NCBI GenBank assembly: GCA_947247005.1
Contig: OX365948.1
Coordinates: forward strand, 14,373,455-14,437,454
Reading direction: 5' to 3'
DNA length: 64,000 nt
Origin: Spisula solida
Taxonomy: Eukaryota > Mollusca > Bivalvia > Venerida > Mactridae
Below, in pieces: positions 31,906 through 45,944 of the stretch; position 1 is the stretch's first letter; every line of letters begins with the position of its first letter. Made by a program: the position numbers and the translations under genes. The notes under the pieces are model-generated. The model had not been told where the DNA came from. It ran no database searches and saw nothing but the letters and a program-made list of their open reading frames with translations.

Positions 31906-34900
31906 ATGGCATCTCAACCGCACAGTAAAAAGCGAATTTGTTATTATTATGACGGTAAGTGCGTTAAATATTAATTTTAGAAAATATTCATTCCGTTCAT
32001 ACTTCATATTTTCCTTGAAAATAGGTTCTGACTCACCTTTTTATCGTTTTTACAACTTTCAAATCTGCTGCGGGATTTCGGCACGGAATTTCCCAGTTTC
32101 GGCGTGCAGAACAAAAATTACAAAATTAGCGTTAATATTTTAGATACACGGTTTTCCCGCGAAAGTGTAGTAGATTTCATTCAAATTTACCGTTTATGTA
32201 GGGAATTCAGAAGAAACAATTGCAAATTTTGCTGTAAACTCCACAAAAATATCGTGACCTACTTATCAGAAAGCGTCGAACAATGAACTACGGAAGTCCA
32301 GAATCCCGAATTTTATGTTACAAACTTTCAACAATCATCAATTTGAAACATTTAAGACGTGCATCCGTATTAAGTTGAAATATTTCAATGTATGAAATCA
32401 AATAAAGTGGATTTAATCACAATATGAAATTAAATGACAAATGAAATATTTGTGATGTACTGGTATATGCACGGAAATGCTTCAATTTGTACGGAACGCC
32501 ATTTCCCGAATTTTATGTGACTTGTGAAAATGTTGTCAATCATTTCCGTACATGTACTCATTTTCCATTTGCTTAAAATATTTTGAATTATTACTGATAG
32601 CTTAAAAACCAAGTTCATGAAGATTTGAACTCTGCATGTCTTTGTTTCATAGATTTTAAATTGAATGATATTAAACTCAGGCAGTGAAAATTTGCTTAAT
32701 TAGTATAAATTTAATTAACAATAGTATGCCCTGAAGGGTGGCATACCATCAAATATTTAGTTATCATGGCCAAAAATAAACATAATTTACCATGGCATTG
32801 GTCACTCATTGGGTGACTGTAATTGTTGCACACTGTAGCTTCATTGTATGTTACATATGTTTAATTCAGGGGACATTGGAAATTATTACTATGGACAAGG
32901 ACATCCTATGAAGCCACATCGTATACGTATGACACATAATCTCATCCTCAACTATGGACTCTACAGAAAAATGGAAATATACGTAAGTTTCATTGATAAC
33001 TTATTACTTAATCGTTTGTTTATTTTGTTATAATATATATAGAGGATGTTTGTTTGTTTGTTGGCTCCCTCGCTCGCTTCTTTGTTTGTATCTCATTTTG
33101 TAATGATAAAACTCAATATTTTCTTTTCAATATTTTCACTAGCATATTGATAAAGTAGCTTGGTATTCCTACATTCTAACAATTAGATGTCCAGTTTATT
33201 GCAGAATATATTCTCCACATATTACTACACTGCAGCTTAGTTTATGTCTTTAACTCTTAACAAGTGTCATGATGCCATAAAGGGAGAATACTTATTAACA
33301 GGTGACATAATACTTATACAGCATGACCAATTTAAATCTGTTAATCATCCTCATATTTTACTATTTACAGCGACCACACAAGGCCACTCAGGAAGAGATG
33401 ACCAAGTTTCACAGTGATGACTATATCAAGTTTTTACGCAGTATTCGTCCAGATAATATGTCCGAATATAATAAACAGATGCAGAGATGTAAGCCCTATT
33501 ATTTAGTTGTTTATCTCTTGAAGATTTTAATTTGTTTTCCACAAACTTTTGAACTTAAAGATTCAGCATATTATAAAGTAATTATACTGTTCCCTCAATG
33601 TTAAGAAAACTTCTGGAAAGTTTATAACGATAAGTGTAATAGGGATGTCTACTGTATGGTGATTTGAAAATTAATCGGCTATACTAAAAGAGATAAGTAA
33701 AAGATATAAACCCTGTCACAAAGGTGCCACTCAGTGCCAGAGATTTAGACTGATTTAATACTGTTGAACTATTTGTAATAAATCATAAGACATTATAAGT
33801 CTGAGTAACAGTTTGCCATTGAGACCTGTCCAGAAATCTTGTGTTGATGGGATCCTTGGTTTGTCAGACTCAACAGCCTGTAATCATACATCTGAGACAT
33901 ATGAATGCTTGATGTTGTATTTGATGCTTTCAGTCAATGTCGGAGAAGATTGTCCAGTGTTTGATGGCATGTATGAATTCTGTCAGCTGTCGACAGGAGG
34001 CTCAGTGGGTAAGTTGGGTTTATTTCTACCTCTACCACGACTGCATATGTACACTACTAACATTTATAATCGGTCAGTTTAAGTTGTATTCCTTATTTGT
34101 TAATATTTGCATTTTTCACAAGAAATTTGGCACATAATTATCACAGTCATTGATCTGTCAAAATAAACATAATTACACAATAGCTGCATTCCATTAGATA
34201 AGTGATCATCAGAAAGGTGAGGATTACTCATCTACTGTATGCAGCTACCGTGTGATTATTGTTAGTTTGACAGGTAAAAATGCGCTCTAACAATATTTGT
34301 TAAGAAGATGCAGTTAATTACTGTCAGTTTTTTTGACGATTTGCTATCAAATCCACTGTGTTAGGCTTGTTGGCTAATGGTTATTATAATTTATTTTGCA
34401 CATACAGGTACATGCTAAAATGTACATTACTATGTGTGCATGAATAATTTTGGCATTACTCACGACTGTCTTGAAAAACACATTAATTTATACAGGAGTC
34501 CTATAATTCCTGAAATCAGAGTTTGCTGCATTAGAAAGAAAGAACTTTTCTGCAGAAAACAAAAGTTATTTGATGAACACATTCAAAGTATTGATAAAGT
34601 AATGGTCATTTGAAATTTCATTTGATGATTTTTTACCATAGAACAGGGATGGGTGCTAATTGCATCCAAACCAGACTTGCATCTTAAGTTTCAGTATTAG
34701 GCATTATTTCTCAATAGGACCCCTGATTATAACATGTTGAGATTAGCACATAAATTTTTGTTAAATTTTGTCAAACCCTAAACATTATAAATACCATGAG
34801 GAAATGTACCAAATAGACTTAAACCAGACTAGTATATATGTATGTTGCACACTTTATCGTTCGTATTATGATTGTTGGCTTACTGTTACAGCTGGAGCAG

Positions 34901-37900
34901 TAAAACTGAACAAACAAGCTGCTGATATAGCTATCAACTGGGCAGGTGGACTTCATCATGCTAAGAAATCGGAAGCTTCAGGGTTCTGTTATGTCAATGA
35001 CATTGTATTAGCCATTCTCGAATTACTCAAGTAAGTTCAGCAATTCAAATCATTGTTTATGTTGCTATCAGTCTTTATTAAGGCCTATTTGATTAAAATT
35101 TTCTACAGATGTCAAGTAAGTTTAAACACTGAATTTGTATAACGGTCAAACTTACCTGGAAAACCCACCCATGGGAACAGCAAATAATGGCCTTTATTCA
35201 CAAGTGATCTCTATAAGCAGGTTCATTATCATCGAAAATGGTCTGATAGGAAATAAACTTGGTGGTCTTTGCAGATAGATCTTGTTACAGTAGTCTTTGT
35301 TCTCAGACGGTCTTTAACACATGTTTGGCTTTACATAATGTACTATGAATTTCTAGTTGTCTTGAGTATTACAGTGAATGTTGACACTAGGCTCTTTGCG
35401 GTATTTTGGAAATTCATACATGCTATTTAATAGTAATTACTGTCATGACTATGTCAAAGAATGAAAGTTATATCAGGGTATTCTCTATTATTTTAGGTAC
35501 CATCAGCGAGTGTTATATATTGATATAGATATACATCATGGTGATGGTGTTGAGGAAGCGTTCTATACAACAGATCGTGTGATGACTGTCTCCTTCCATA
35601 AATACGGGGAATACTTCCCTGGTACTGGTGATCTCAGGGTATGATACATAGTTCAACAAATATCTTCAAGTTTATTTTAACAAAACTATTTCAATTTACC
35701 CTGTTCTCCCGAGTATCGGCCGCACTTTATTCAACACAGAATCATTACTAAAAATTGGGGGCATTCTTTCCCCAGCTTCAGACATTTTCCAAGTCTCCGA
35801 TGGGCAATCGGGTACAGTAAACTTTCCAATATTTGTAATTATTTAAATGTTACTTGTATAGTGTCTTCTGAGTTCTGTACATTAAGTATTGTGGAAATTT
35901 GGTATTAAATGATTTTAATGTAAAACGAAAATATGATTCATTTTGCAGTATTTATTTACAAAAACAACCAGCAGTAAAATTTATGAAGACCTTTAATTTG
36001 CATTGGGTGCTGTGTAGGTTGCCATCTAAGAATCAAATCATGGAAAATTGGAAGTCATGTGGTTTTAAATAAGATGTAAACCTTTCTATCAAATGTTCAA
36101 AGTACTTGATTACCATAAGGTAGCCATGTTACTAGATTCAATGTATTTGGTATGATTTTACAGGATATTGGAGCTGGTAAAGGCAAGTACTACGCTGTCA
36201 ACTTCCCACTTAGAGACGGTATTGATGATGATGCATATGAAACTATATTCAAGCCAGTAAGTATACTGCTCATATTTAGGCATTAAATATACCTAAAAAA
36301 GTTTGTTTACAAGTTTTATTACCCCCTATATGTCTTGTTTCAACAATATTTGACATACAAGCACTCAGAGTCTGACCACTAAGTCCACATCTGGGTCAAT
36401 TGGGGTAGAAAAGGTCACTTAGCTTAAAACCTTGTTAACAGTTTTGACCCGATTTGTATGAAATCTTGTCACCATGTTTGTCTCTGTAATATATAGCTTA
36501 AGTTTACAACTGGGTCACTTCGTAAAAAACAAGGTGATGATATAAAAACCCTACTCTCATTGTGTCAAAATTGCATTGTACCCGAGTGCCTTGTGAAAAA
36601 ATAACAAAGCGGTCTTAAATGGCCCTAGGTCACTCATTTGCCATTGTGTGAGGGACATAGGACCACTAAAGGGCCTCATGTTAATTTTCAGCAAAATTCA
36701 GGAATATGGGTATGCTCTATATGAGTAATGTTCTGTAATAGGGACTTGGTAAGTAAAATAACAAAGTATAGATATACACTGATTATACTGTTTGTATTCA
36801 GGTGATGACCAAGGTAATGGAAATGTATCAACCAAGTGTGATTGTGTTACAATGTGGGGCTGATTCTCTCTCAGGGGATAGACTGGGTTGCTTTAATCTC
36901 ACATTGAAAGGTAAGTCAGCCAGACTGTATAAGTGGTTAAGATAGTGACATGGAAACATAGGCTTATTTCGCAAATTTACAAAAATTGCTAATTTACAAA
37001 ATTAGCTAGCATTTCCTCTAGTGTAAAGTTTGACTGACAAAGAAATCTGCTATGAAATAAAAAAAACTCACAAAACAAAAACATTATTCTGAGTTCATTG
37101 CATTTAAAGTTCAAGAGCTCTAACTTCAGACTTAAATAATCTTAAGATCTTAAATACAGATCTCAATTTGAGCTGAGATTTCTTCTTGAGGTGGTTTGGG
37201 AAGTCATGGCCAGACTAGGTTATTATCATCCCTTGGTTGTAAGGCAGATGATCTACATCCATTCCTTTCCCTCGTGAACTGGAAGTCATTGGCTATAATT
37301 AGCCTGGGACAAAACCAGATGGCCATGCACTTAAGACCTAGCCAGTAGAAAGCGAACAAACAATTCATCAATTACCTTCCTTAAAATTCTGGTCTGATGT
37401 TGAGTTTTAGTCACAGTGTTTAATGATTGTCTGGTATCTACTGTTTCAGGTCATGGTAAAGCTGTTGAGTTTATGAAGAAATGGAATCTACCATTAATGT
37501 TACTGGGTGGGGGAGGTTATACAATCAGAAACGTTGCTAGATGCTGGACACACGAAACATCCATTGCTCTAAATGTTGATGTAGCTAATGGTAAGATGGC
37601 TGAAGATGTATTATCAATAAATCAGTATTTTCTTATAATTTTGTTATAATCCTAAACTAGTAGTTACTACAAAACATGAACATGCTTTGAATTCATATTA
37701 GTATAAAAATCTGTATACACGCGTGAACAAATGGATTGTCACCCTTGGTTTCGAAGGGAATAATATTGGTAAAAGTGAAAGCCTATTTGTATAAATGTAG
37801 AATCGTATTAACACCTGGCAAACTAGTGGAATAATATTGGCAAAATACTTTAATTACTAGTAAACATTATTGAAATTATCAAATCATTTTTATTTACAAA

Positions 37901-40900
37901 AGTAAATTTCTACTGACTAAGTGTACCTATGGCATTCCGTTAGATATGTTTGTCTCAGGAACAATTTATGTCACATATGCGTCTTATTTTTGAATCTTGT
38001 GTGTTGATAAAATACAGCATATTAGTATGTTCTGTGTTTCAGAATTACCCTACAACGATTATTTCGAATACTATGGACCAGATTTCAAGCTGAATATCAG
38101 TCCTTCGAACATGGCAAACCAGAACACTGGAGAATACTTGGAGAAAATCAAGTGAGTGGTCTTTCTATTGAACATCAAAAGTTTTGAGATACCTTGTTGT
38201 TGTTTATAATGATGCTTATGTTACATGTCTCCACTCTCCATTGGTTCAGTTGTATTTGCTTTGGGGTCAGAAGGTTGAGGGGTTTTACACTGTGTTGGAA
38301 TCTGGCTGGTGAACCCCTATCTAGTTAATGGTACTAGTATAGTTTCTTTGCCTGGTTGAAACATATAAGGGTAGATCCAGGACTGGTAGGAATTGTGTAT
38401 AAATAATAAGACTTGGGACTCTTCTAAAACTGAAATACTGTTGATGGGACTTGGAATTTATACTACAATGTATTGAATCTAAAATCACAAGGTTTTGAAA
38501 ATGAATATTATTGTATTGTTATGTTGGTTTATTTATTTTCAGAACTCGATTGTTTGAAAACTTACGAATGCTTCCTCATGCCCCAGGCGTACAAATGCAA
38601 GGTAAAGGTCATATTATAATTATCATTCTAAAATGGCGTTTAATTGATGTAATAGTTTAATGTAGTTAATATATTTTATAAACATGCGTATAATTACTGA
38701 AATCATTTTGATAAGGAAAACTATATTGATAAAAAACGAATATATATGTGACAGTGTTGTTACAATAAAGCAGATCGTCTCCCTTTACCCATAGTCAAAT
38801 ACTGTGAGTTGATTATGATCAACCATTGCCTAAAAAGTGCAATAAATACATAAAATATAATTACCTTCCTATGAACTGAAAATTCCTCATGTCTGGTTAT
38901 GCCAGTCTATGTAATATTCTATGGAGCCTGAAAGACCTTTGTTAGGCTTAAAGTATATTATTTATTTCCCCTCCTGCAAAAATTCATTCAATACTACTAC
39001 TGTCTATTAAAAATAGTTTCCTTCCTACCTGTATGCAAGCCTTAATGACATTGATCAGGGGAAGGGAAACGTACAATATTTTAGGCCTGATATAAACTTA
39101 CTAACTGGTATATAGTGGATAAGTAGCTGATGATGTATATATTCTACAGCTATACCAGAGGATGCATTAAATGATGAGAGTGATAACGAAGATAAAGAGA
39201 ATCCTGACAGTAGAATCTCCAGTAAGTATCCTTGGTCGCTGTATGTTGCCTATTAACCTAACACTTAAGTCTGTTGCCTAGTAACCTAAGTTTGTTGCCT
39301 AGTAACCTATGTATATTGCCTTGTAGCCTACATGCTGTTTCCGAGGAGCCTACATATGTTGCCTAGTAACTTAAGTCTGTTAAGTTACATTGCCTTGTAG
39401 CCTACACGCTGTTTCGGAGTGATCTACATTTGTTTGCCTAGTAACCTATAGTATATGCCTTGTAGCCTACACCCTGTTTCTGAGTAACCTACATAAATTA
39501 TGCTGACTAGTAGCCTAAGCTTGTTGCCTAGTAAATTATAAGTATGTTTTCCATAAACCTTAGTATGTTGCCTAGTAACCTAAGAATGTATGTCTAGTGT
39601 TATAAGTATGCTGACTTGCCTTGTTCTGCACTAGATTTGTAACCTGGCGATTAGGCTTTGATTCCCGGTTGAGACAGGTCATATCCTTCTATGAAATTTG
39701 GCATAAATGTCGATTTTTCTCCAAATGTGGATAAGCTACAAGTTCCTGGTGGAAGGGTAAGCTAGTACTGGTTAGAAGACAGTCCAGGAAAACTGGTAAG
39801 GTGAATTGTCTGCCATAATGATATTACTCAACAAATTTTAAGGAATGGCATTAAACCCGAATATTAAAGCAATAAACTCAATGTATTATGTTTTATTATG
39901 GTTATATGTTTTGACTCTCAAATGTTTGCAAATATGAAAGATTACTAGCCTAGGTATGTTATTAAATTCCATTTCTGTAATGTTGTAGTTCGTGCAAGTG
40001 ACAAGCGTATACATTGTGAGGAAGAGTTCTCTGACTCGGAGGATGAAATGTCGGGACCTAATGAAGCTGGCGGACGTAGAGACAGACACTCCCACAAACC
40101 TAAATCTAAACGGCCGAAGACAGACGAGGAGAAGAAAGCTGAAAGTATTAAAGGTAAGACTGGAATGATTTATATATTAGCCCTCTCCTGGAATGATGAG
40201 CAAATAGCTGATTAAAAGTTTCCTTGAACATTTCTGAAGGTAGAATATGTAGTTGTTGAATCAGATACCACTGTTTGGACATGTTTGCATTAAACAGACT
40301 GCAGTGTGAATACCTTTTCATTTAATTTTTTTAATATTCTGATTTTCTTAGAGTCATATTAAACAGAAACTATGTGTTCTGTGAAAACATACATAGTACA
40401 AAAATTCCATTTTATAGTGTGGTGTGAACTATGAAGTCAAAACATTATCACAGTACAGTAACACTAAAACACACGGGGGAAAAATGGGATCACCGGTTCA
40501 TAAATGTCACATAATACTTTGTAATCTATGCAGGGAAATAACTTGTTGTGACTGTCAATGTTATCAAACATGTCCAATATAAAAGCCACAACCTGTTGAT
40601 GACCAAGACTGTTGTTTACCAAATGATTGACTATTGAGTCACTGCATTGCCTGCCATAGTCAAATCATCAATACAGGTATTATTAAGATTAGGTGTAGAT
40701 TACTCACTGAAGTTCAATTTAATAGGGGACACTGTTATTTATGCGTCTAGACTCATTATACTGGAGTTCAAGGCCAAAAATAAAATATTAGTTGCTTCCT
40801 CTTCCCTACCTACTTGAGCAAAAAGTCCCTACCCTAAATATTTTTGACCTTTTGATAAAATTTGTTTTATTTTATAAAATAAGTATGGTATGTGAGCACA

Positions 40901-43234
40901 AAAATAAAAATTATTGACAAAAATCTTTTCAAATTTTTTATGCCCCCATATCGATAGATTGGGAGGCATATAGTGATTCACCTGTCCGTCCGTCCTGGTT
41001 AACCCAAATTGACCGTTTCTTCTAGCATCATTATGGCTTGCTACAAAGCTTCCAAACTTGCATGGATGTTGTATATGAACACTCTCCACACACCTGTATC
41101 CCCTGACCCCATTTTGACCTTCACCTTGACCTAATTTTGGACTTAGACTTATTTATGCACAAGGCTTCCACCCTTAGAATTGGCCAGGGTCGGAAAGGGG
41201 AAGCAAACAATATTTTCCTTTTGGCCCAACAAAAATTGTACTGGTGTAACAACAGAACAACATTCTATCATTGTCACATTCACATTGTTTACATACATAC
41301 ATGTGGCTATGTCAGGCAATGTAGTGACTCTTTACAACAGTCATAGTATAATCATCAACAGGTTCTGGCCTTTATACAAACCAATAGTGATTATTATGCC
41401 TCCATCTTTGATATGGGGGTATATTTCTTTACACTGGTCGGTTGGTAGACCTGATGGTTTCCTTCAAAAACTCAAGAACGCTTTACCCTAGTATAATATT
41501 ATAGGTGGACAATTGGTCTGTTGGTAAGAGCTACTGACTACAGCTTCAAAGGTTGTGGGTTAGATCCCTCCTCCAGACGGTCAAAAATAGAAATGCTTTT
41601 CAGTGTTTCCCACCTTACATAACTAAAATTACCAACAGTCTTTCAGGCGAGTTGTTAAGCGAGGTACTGTGTATAATGCTTTACATCAGGCACGTAAAAG
41701 AACCAGGGATGCTTCTGGAATTGGGGCATCTTCTGTATCATGCAATATCCCCCAAGAACTAAAGTGACTTACCTCATCTGGATTTCTGATGCCGAGGATA
41801 AATAAAAGCAAATAAACCAAACCCTAGTATCCTCAAACTTTACATGGAGGTTGGTCATCAACAGTAGATTAACTATTGAGCTGCCTTTGGTGCATACATG
41901 TTTTACAAACATCTTGTTGTATTTAGGTTTCTTCAGCTTGTAACCATTATAAGTATCTATGGAAATTTTAAACCAGGTCTGTCAGTGACAACACCTGGTT
42001 ATTAGATGTTGTTAGTTTGGGTGGAGTTCAGACTGCAAAAATAAATGTGTTGTATATACCTCCAAAAGTATAATGAAATTGCCTGAATATATATCTGCAT
42101 GTCAAGTAGTGCCTTGTGGTTTTAGCATAGTAACATCCTTTGTTTGAATAGTATGGGTTGCTACATGTGTATGTATAAAGTATGTTTGTAAAAATAAAAT
42201 AATGTTGTATGTTTGATTTTATAGCAGAGAACAAGGAAGCAGAGAAGAAGGAAGTGAAGAAAGAAGGTGGCGACTCTAATGAGAATGCAAAGGAAAAAGA
42301 TCAAACACCGTATGTGTAGTTCATCTTTTGGATAGTTTCAGATAAAAGATCCTATTGTATGATATTGAAAACTCCTATTTAAATGTTTATGTGATATAAA
42401 TTACAAGGTCGCTTGTTAATACAATATGAAAACCTCGTTCTTGCAATAGAGGCTGCATTTACTTGATTACCATCAAGGGGCCTGCATGAACTACTACGGC
42501 AAGTGAGCAACCTAGGGCCCAACTTGTTTATACCAGTCACATATAAACTTGTATTTGTTAACAGTTCTTAGATCATTGATCTGGGGTAGTATTCAATATT
42601 GATCTTACTTGACTTAAGGATAAGGACAACCAATCAGATCACACCATATTAAATGTTTGGTCAGTAACAGGCGATATGATTGGCTATCCTTATCCTTCAA
42701 TTAAATAAGATCAATATTGAATACCACCCCTGGTTGGTTATGGGTTTATCATGTTGAAATTTAATAGTCATTGATGTCGTTTACTTTCAGAGAAGAGAAA
42801 GAAAAGCCTGCCAGCACTGAACAAACAGAGAAAAAAGGTAAATATTTTGTGCAAGAACCGATACTTGAATGGTTATTGGAGCCTCATCATGATCACAATG
42901 TGTTCGTCACTTTGGCATGATATTACATAGAGTTTGCATTAGAAAATGGGGTAATTTAAGAAATTGTGTCTGTGTGATTTTATTGGATATCACATCACAG
43001 GACTGATATATATAACAATGTAATAATAATGAAAACTTCAAGAAATTCCATATCCAAATTTGGTACTGGTGAGTGACTCTGTACGCTTTGGTCCATATTG
43101 TTACATCAAAGCATTCTCTTGTTTTATTTATTTAACATGTGGTATCTATTTTAGGAACAGAAGCTGCAAAATCTGAAACCCCATCAGAGGAAAGTAAAGA
43201 TGCACCAAAGACAGAAGACCGACCGACAACATAG
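31906..43234 (+). CDS. HDAC1: class I histone deacetylase, HDAC1/2 orthologue (16 coding exons)
   Basis: Exons: 31906-31954, 32870-32982, 33371-33488, 33934-34008, 34892-35030, 35497-35638, 36164-36256, 36802-36910, 37450-37590, 38043-38151, 38543-38601, 39150-39221, 39989-40153, 42225-42309, 42791-42837 and 43155-43234. All have GT/AG borders, and the sum is 1596 nt (531 residues plus stop). The nuclear enzyme removes acetyl groups from histone lysines in Sin3, NuRD and CoREST complexes. The catalytic set is intact and falls at the same numbers as in human HDAC1: His140-His141 in [14 protein letters not shown], zinc ligands Asp176, His178 ([11 protein letters not shown]) and Asp264 (LQCGADS), and Tyr303 in [15 protein letters not shown]. 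The IP6-contact segment [13 protein letters not shown] is present. The tail has EEEFSDSED, a site like the CK2-phosphorylated serines of HDAC1, then a Lys/Glu-rich end. HDAC1 and HDAC2 split in vertebrates, so this is their common orthologue. Confidence 0.97.
36340..36650 (-). repeat. decayed copy of the GGGCCC-type tandem-repeat element
   Basis: Degenerate blocks (ATTTGTATGAAATCTTGTCA, AACTGGGTCACTT, and a GGCCCTAGGTCACTCATTTG end) match the elements in the eIF2-alpha introns. It lies in the intron between HDAC1 exons 7 and 8. Confidence 0.45.
39225..39610 (+). repeat. degenerate ~22-bp minisatellite with X-box-like core
   Basis: About 15 variants of GTTGCCTAGTAACCTAAGT lie in tandem in the HDAC1 intron after exon 12. 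At least four keep TTGCCTAGTAAC exactly. GTTGCC-N2-GTAAC fits the half-site layout of RFX-factor X-boxes. The repeat is clear; transcription-factor binding is speculation. Confidence 0.7.
40935..41160 (+). repeat. fragment of the TATGCCCC-ended element
   Basis: It starts TTTTTATGCCCCCATATCGA and continues through GGTTAACCCAAATTGACCGT and TGCATGGATGTTGTATATGA, as in the element at 15157-15897, then breaks off. It lies in the HDAC1 intron after exon 13. Confidence 0.6.
41505..41815 (+). mobile_element. SINE (tRNA-derived)
   Basis: The A-box-like CAATTGGTCTGTTGGTAAGA (about 41509) and B-box-like GGTTGTGGGTTAGATCCC (about 41550) are followed by CTTTTCAGTGTTTCCCACC and GTAAAAGAACCAGGGATGC. It ends with AGGATAAATAAAAGCAAATA. 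It is the same family as the fragment at 7275-7490. It lies in the HDAC1 intron after exon 13. Confidence 0.65.
42593..42730. mobile_element. 138-bp palindromic MITE
   Basis: The left arm GGGGTAGTATTCAATATTGA and right arm TCAATATTGAATACCACCCC are inverse. The match runs inward through GGATAAGGA...CCAATCA and TGATTGG...TCCTTATCC. It sits in the HDAC1 intron after exon 14. The superfamily is not decided. Confidence 0.65.
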
Positions 43235-44380
43235 AGAGAGACACATAGACAACATAGAGAGAGACACATAGGCAACATAGACAACATAGAGACACATAGA
43301 CAACATGATATATACAGTGTAGTTGCACCTGGAGTGTAGGCAGACATTACTGCACTGTGAGAACGAAGGATTATCACGCGTGTTTTGCACATGTTCAGCC
43401 TGTGGCCATACTGTGTGTTGTTGTGTTTGAACTGTGATCTACTGCACATATTTCTATTTGATTTTGTGATCTGACCATCAAGCCACCAACTCGGTGCAGA
43501 CTGAAATGTTTGACAGAAACTTGAAATATGTATAATCAGTGATGTTTTCTCTCAGACGTACAAATTTCTATGACTGAAAATGAAACTGATTTTAGTGCTT
43601 ATGAAAAAAGAAATTGATTGGGCATTGTTAGTGGGGTCAACTCTAACAATCTTCCTAATTCATGTAAAGAGAATTCTTCATACAAGTCCTGATAGATCTT
43701 ACCAGGTTTTGATCTACATCTTAGCATGTGTATTTTGACATTGTCCTGACATTAACTTTCATTTTAAAATGATAAAAATATCGGCCATAAGCCCATAACT
43801 TCATGCTCAGAATTTATGCTTATACAATGTAGTTATAAAAGTATGATACTATGATTCAGGTTTTGTGATTTTCTGTATATTTTGGCATCAATATTAATGT
43901 AGAATTATTTCCGTGTCATGTTTTATAGTTTGTTCTGTGCTGACCAAGATGTGAATGGTGCTTGCTGGGTTGTTACATTGATGTTTCATCGTGTATTTCA
44001 TCATTGCTGTCATTCTCACAAAGTACACCAATGTTGCTGTATGCATTCATATAACCCATGATAACAAGATCAACTTTTTACTGTGTGAACTGTTGTTGAG
44101 CTGCATCTAACATGGCCGAATAATGTAATTTTGTAATGCTCCGAATTTTTGTATTATCATTATATAAATAAGCATAGTCACCACTTTTTGTTCCCGTCAT
44201 AAAGTTTTACAAAGACTGAATGTTCATTTCAGTCATAAGGTGCATGGCCATTGAAGTAAATTTAGAAATTTGTTTCACCCATGTTGTACAATCAATGATC
44301 TAATTATGATTGGTTAATTACGGGATCTCACAAATGTTTGTGTGCATCAGTACCACAAAATAAAATGTGTTCAACTGTCA
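43235..44380 (+). other. HDAC1: 3' UTR of HDAC1 with poly(A) signal
   Basis: It begins with an imperfect (AGAGAGACACATAGACAACAT) repeat to about 43305, then continues as AT-rich sequence. The first well placed poly(A) signal noticed is AATAAA at 44359-44364. No frame of interest is present. Confidence 0.6.
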
Positions 44381-44527
44381 TTATTCGTAGTGTAATTTTA
44401 TTCTTTTCCATAGAAGGCCTTTATATCAACTTCGAATATTGAAACAGGTCTTTGAACACCCAATTTGAGAAAAATCTGTTCATTCATTTTGGTTTAATGC
44501 AGTTTGTGAAAAAAAATATTTATATAA

Positions 44528-44682
44528 ATCGGCTAATACTGTTATTCACCTGACCAGTTTTGCTGGACTGTATTCTTATAGATCGGCTGATTCACTTGAC
44601 CAGTTTTGCTGGACTGTAATCTGAAAGATTGGCTAATTCACGTGACCAGTTTTGCTGGACTGTATTCTTACAGATCGGCTGA
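44528..44682 (+). repeat. ~51-bp minisatellite, three units
   Basis: GACCAGTTTTGCTGGACTGT occurs three times, each followed by a variant of ATTCTTATAGATCGGCTGAT. It lies just after the HDAC1 transcript end. Confidence 0.8.
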
Positions 44683-44689
44683 CAGGCGC

Positions 44690-45639
44690 GTAGCTACCTA
44701 TACGCGAGTATGCGGCTGAATCCACATGATTCTGACAAAAACATTTTTTCAGGCAAAGTTTGTATACACTTTAAAAACTTCTTTGTTGTTTCTGGATTCT
44801 AAATTTCCATTGAATTTGTATTACAAAATCCTCTGAAATCGAGCCTATTATTTACACAAGAATGTTCCTGTTACTTATATATTAAGCTGTAGCCTTCTGC
44901 AGATCTAGTTGTTGCTGTAGTCTTTGACGTTAACAAACTCGTCCCAGTACAACCGCGCATATGAATTCGTTGGTTTTAACCAACCAGCGTCAAATACTTG
45001 GGAAGCTGGATCTGTTCATTAAGTTCACTGAAGTCCATAAAATGTTCGGTTAAATATGTCTACATAGGATGACCGGGTTACGATGGTGCCAGTAATAACG
45101 GTATACATGTGTCAGGTTGTCGCCGCTGTCTTCAAGCTCGGATATAGCAACTAGTTTCGCAGGCCATGGTCAATGCAAAGCCCATAACTTGGATCACTAC
45201 ATCATGTAAGCCTGCAAAGAAGTATCCGTTAGAAACTTACTCAACACAGGTCAGCAAATCGGTAATCTGCAAAACGTATTTCAAGCGACGCTGTTGCTAG
45301 AGATGAAATGATCAACCGAACCCGCCCACAGAGTTTTTTATGTGTAGATGGAGTAGTCGTGCGGACTCTCACTCTTCATTTTTAAAGCGGCATTAACCAT
45401 TATATACCTACTATGTATACCATCGAAGTGCTTGAGCGAGAAAGGGACTCCAAGGAGCGCACCTATAGGTATAGCATCATTGGCCCTTATGTTCGACTTT
45501 ATGAATGGTTGCTGTTGGGTTCGTGCTGCAGTGCTAGCCCACTGAACTTTCACAGAATCAAACCATCAACTTGAAGCAGATACGGAGGGCTAGGGTGTTG
45601 GGTAGCAAATGCGAGGGATGAGTTGTCTGGGTCAAGGCT
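44690..45639. other. no gene recognised
   Basis: Intergenic stretch. Only short frames without splice or family support were seen. Confidence 0.4.
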
Positions 45640-45944
45640 AGAAAAACTGCTCCTGTGTACAACTATAGAAAGGCCGACTGGGAAAAGCTCCAAAGACACA
45701 CTCAGTTCATATAGAGACAAATTCCTAACAATATATAGATTAAGCCTCAATATTTAGTGCTATGGACAGTGCCATTCCAAAACAAGTATTTAAAAAGAAA
45801 TCTGATGTCCCATGGATGACAAGAGAAATCAAACAGCTGATACACTATAAATTATACTCTGATACCTTAATGCGACGGAAAGCAGTCTTAGTGAAAGTCA
45901 TGTACACGATTATGTTCATCATTACCCATTTTGGTAATCTTTAA
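45640..45944 (+). pseudogene. LINE scrap (linker between endonuclease and reverse transcriptase)
   Basis: One frame reads ADWEKLQRHTQFI, then after stops and a frame change VPWMTREIKQLIHYKLYSD. The pair 'ADWE..L' and 'PW(I/M)TREIK...LY' is characteristic of the segment between the endonuclease and reverse transcriptase of CR1/Jockey-type LINEs. Only this ~300-bp piece remains. Confidence 0.55.

Noticed and set aside
43132..43449. Minus-strand frames opposite the last HDAC1 exon
   Set aside because: They overlap a confirmed coding exon and the repeat at the start of its 3' UTR; no independent support.
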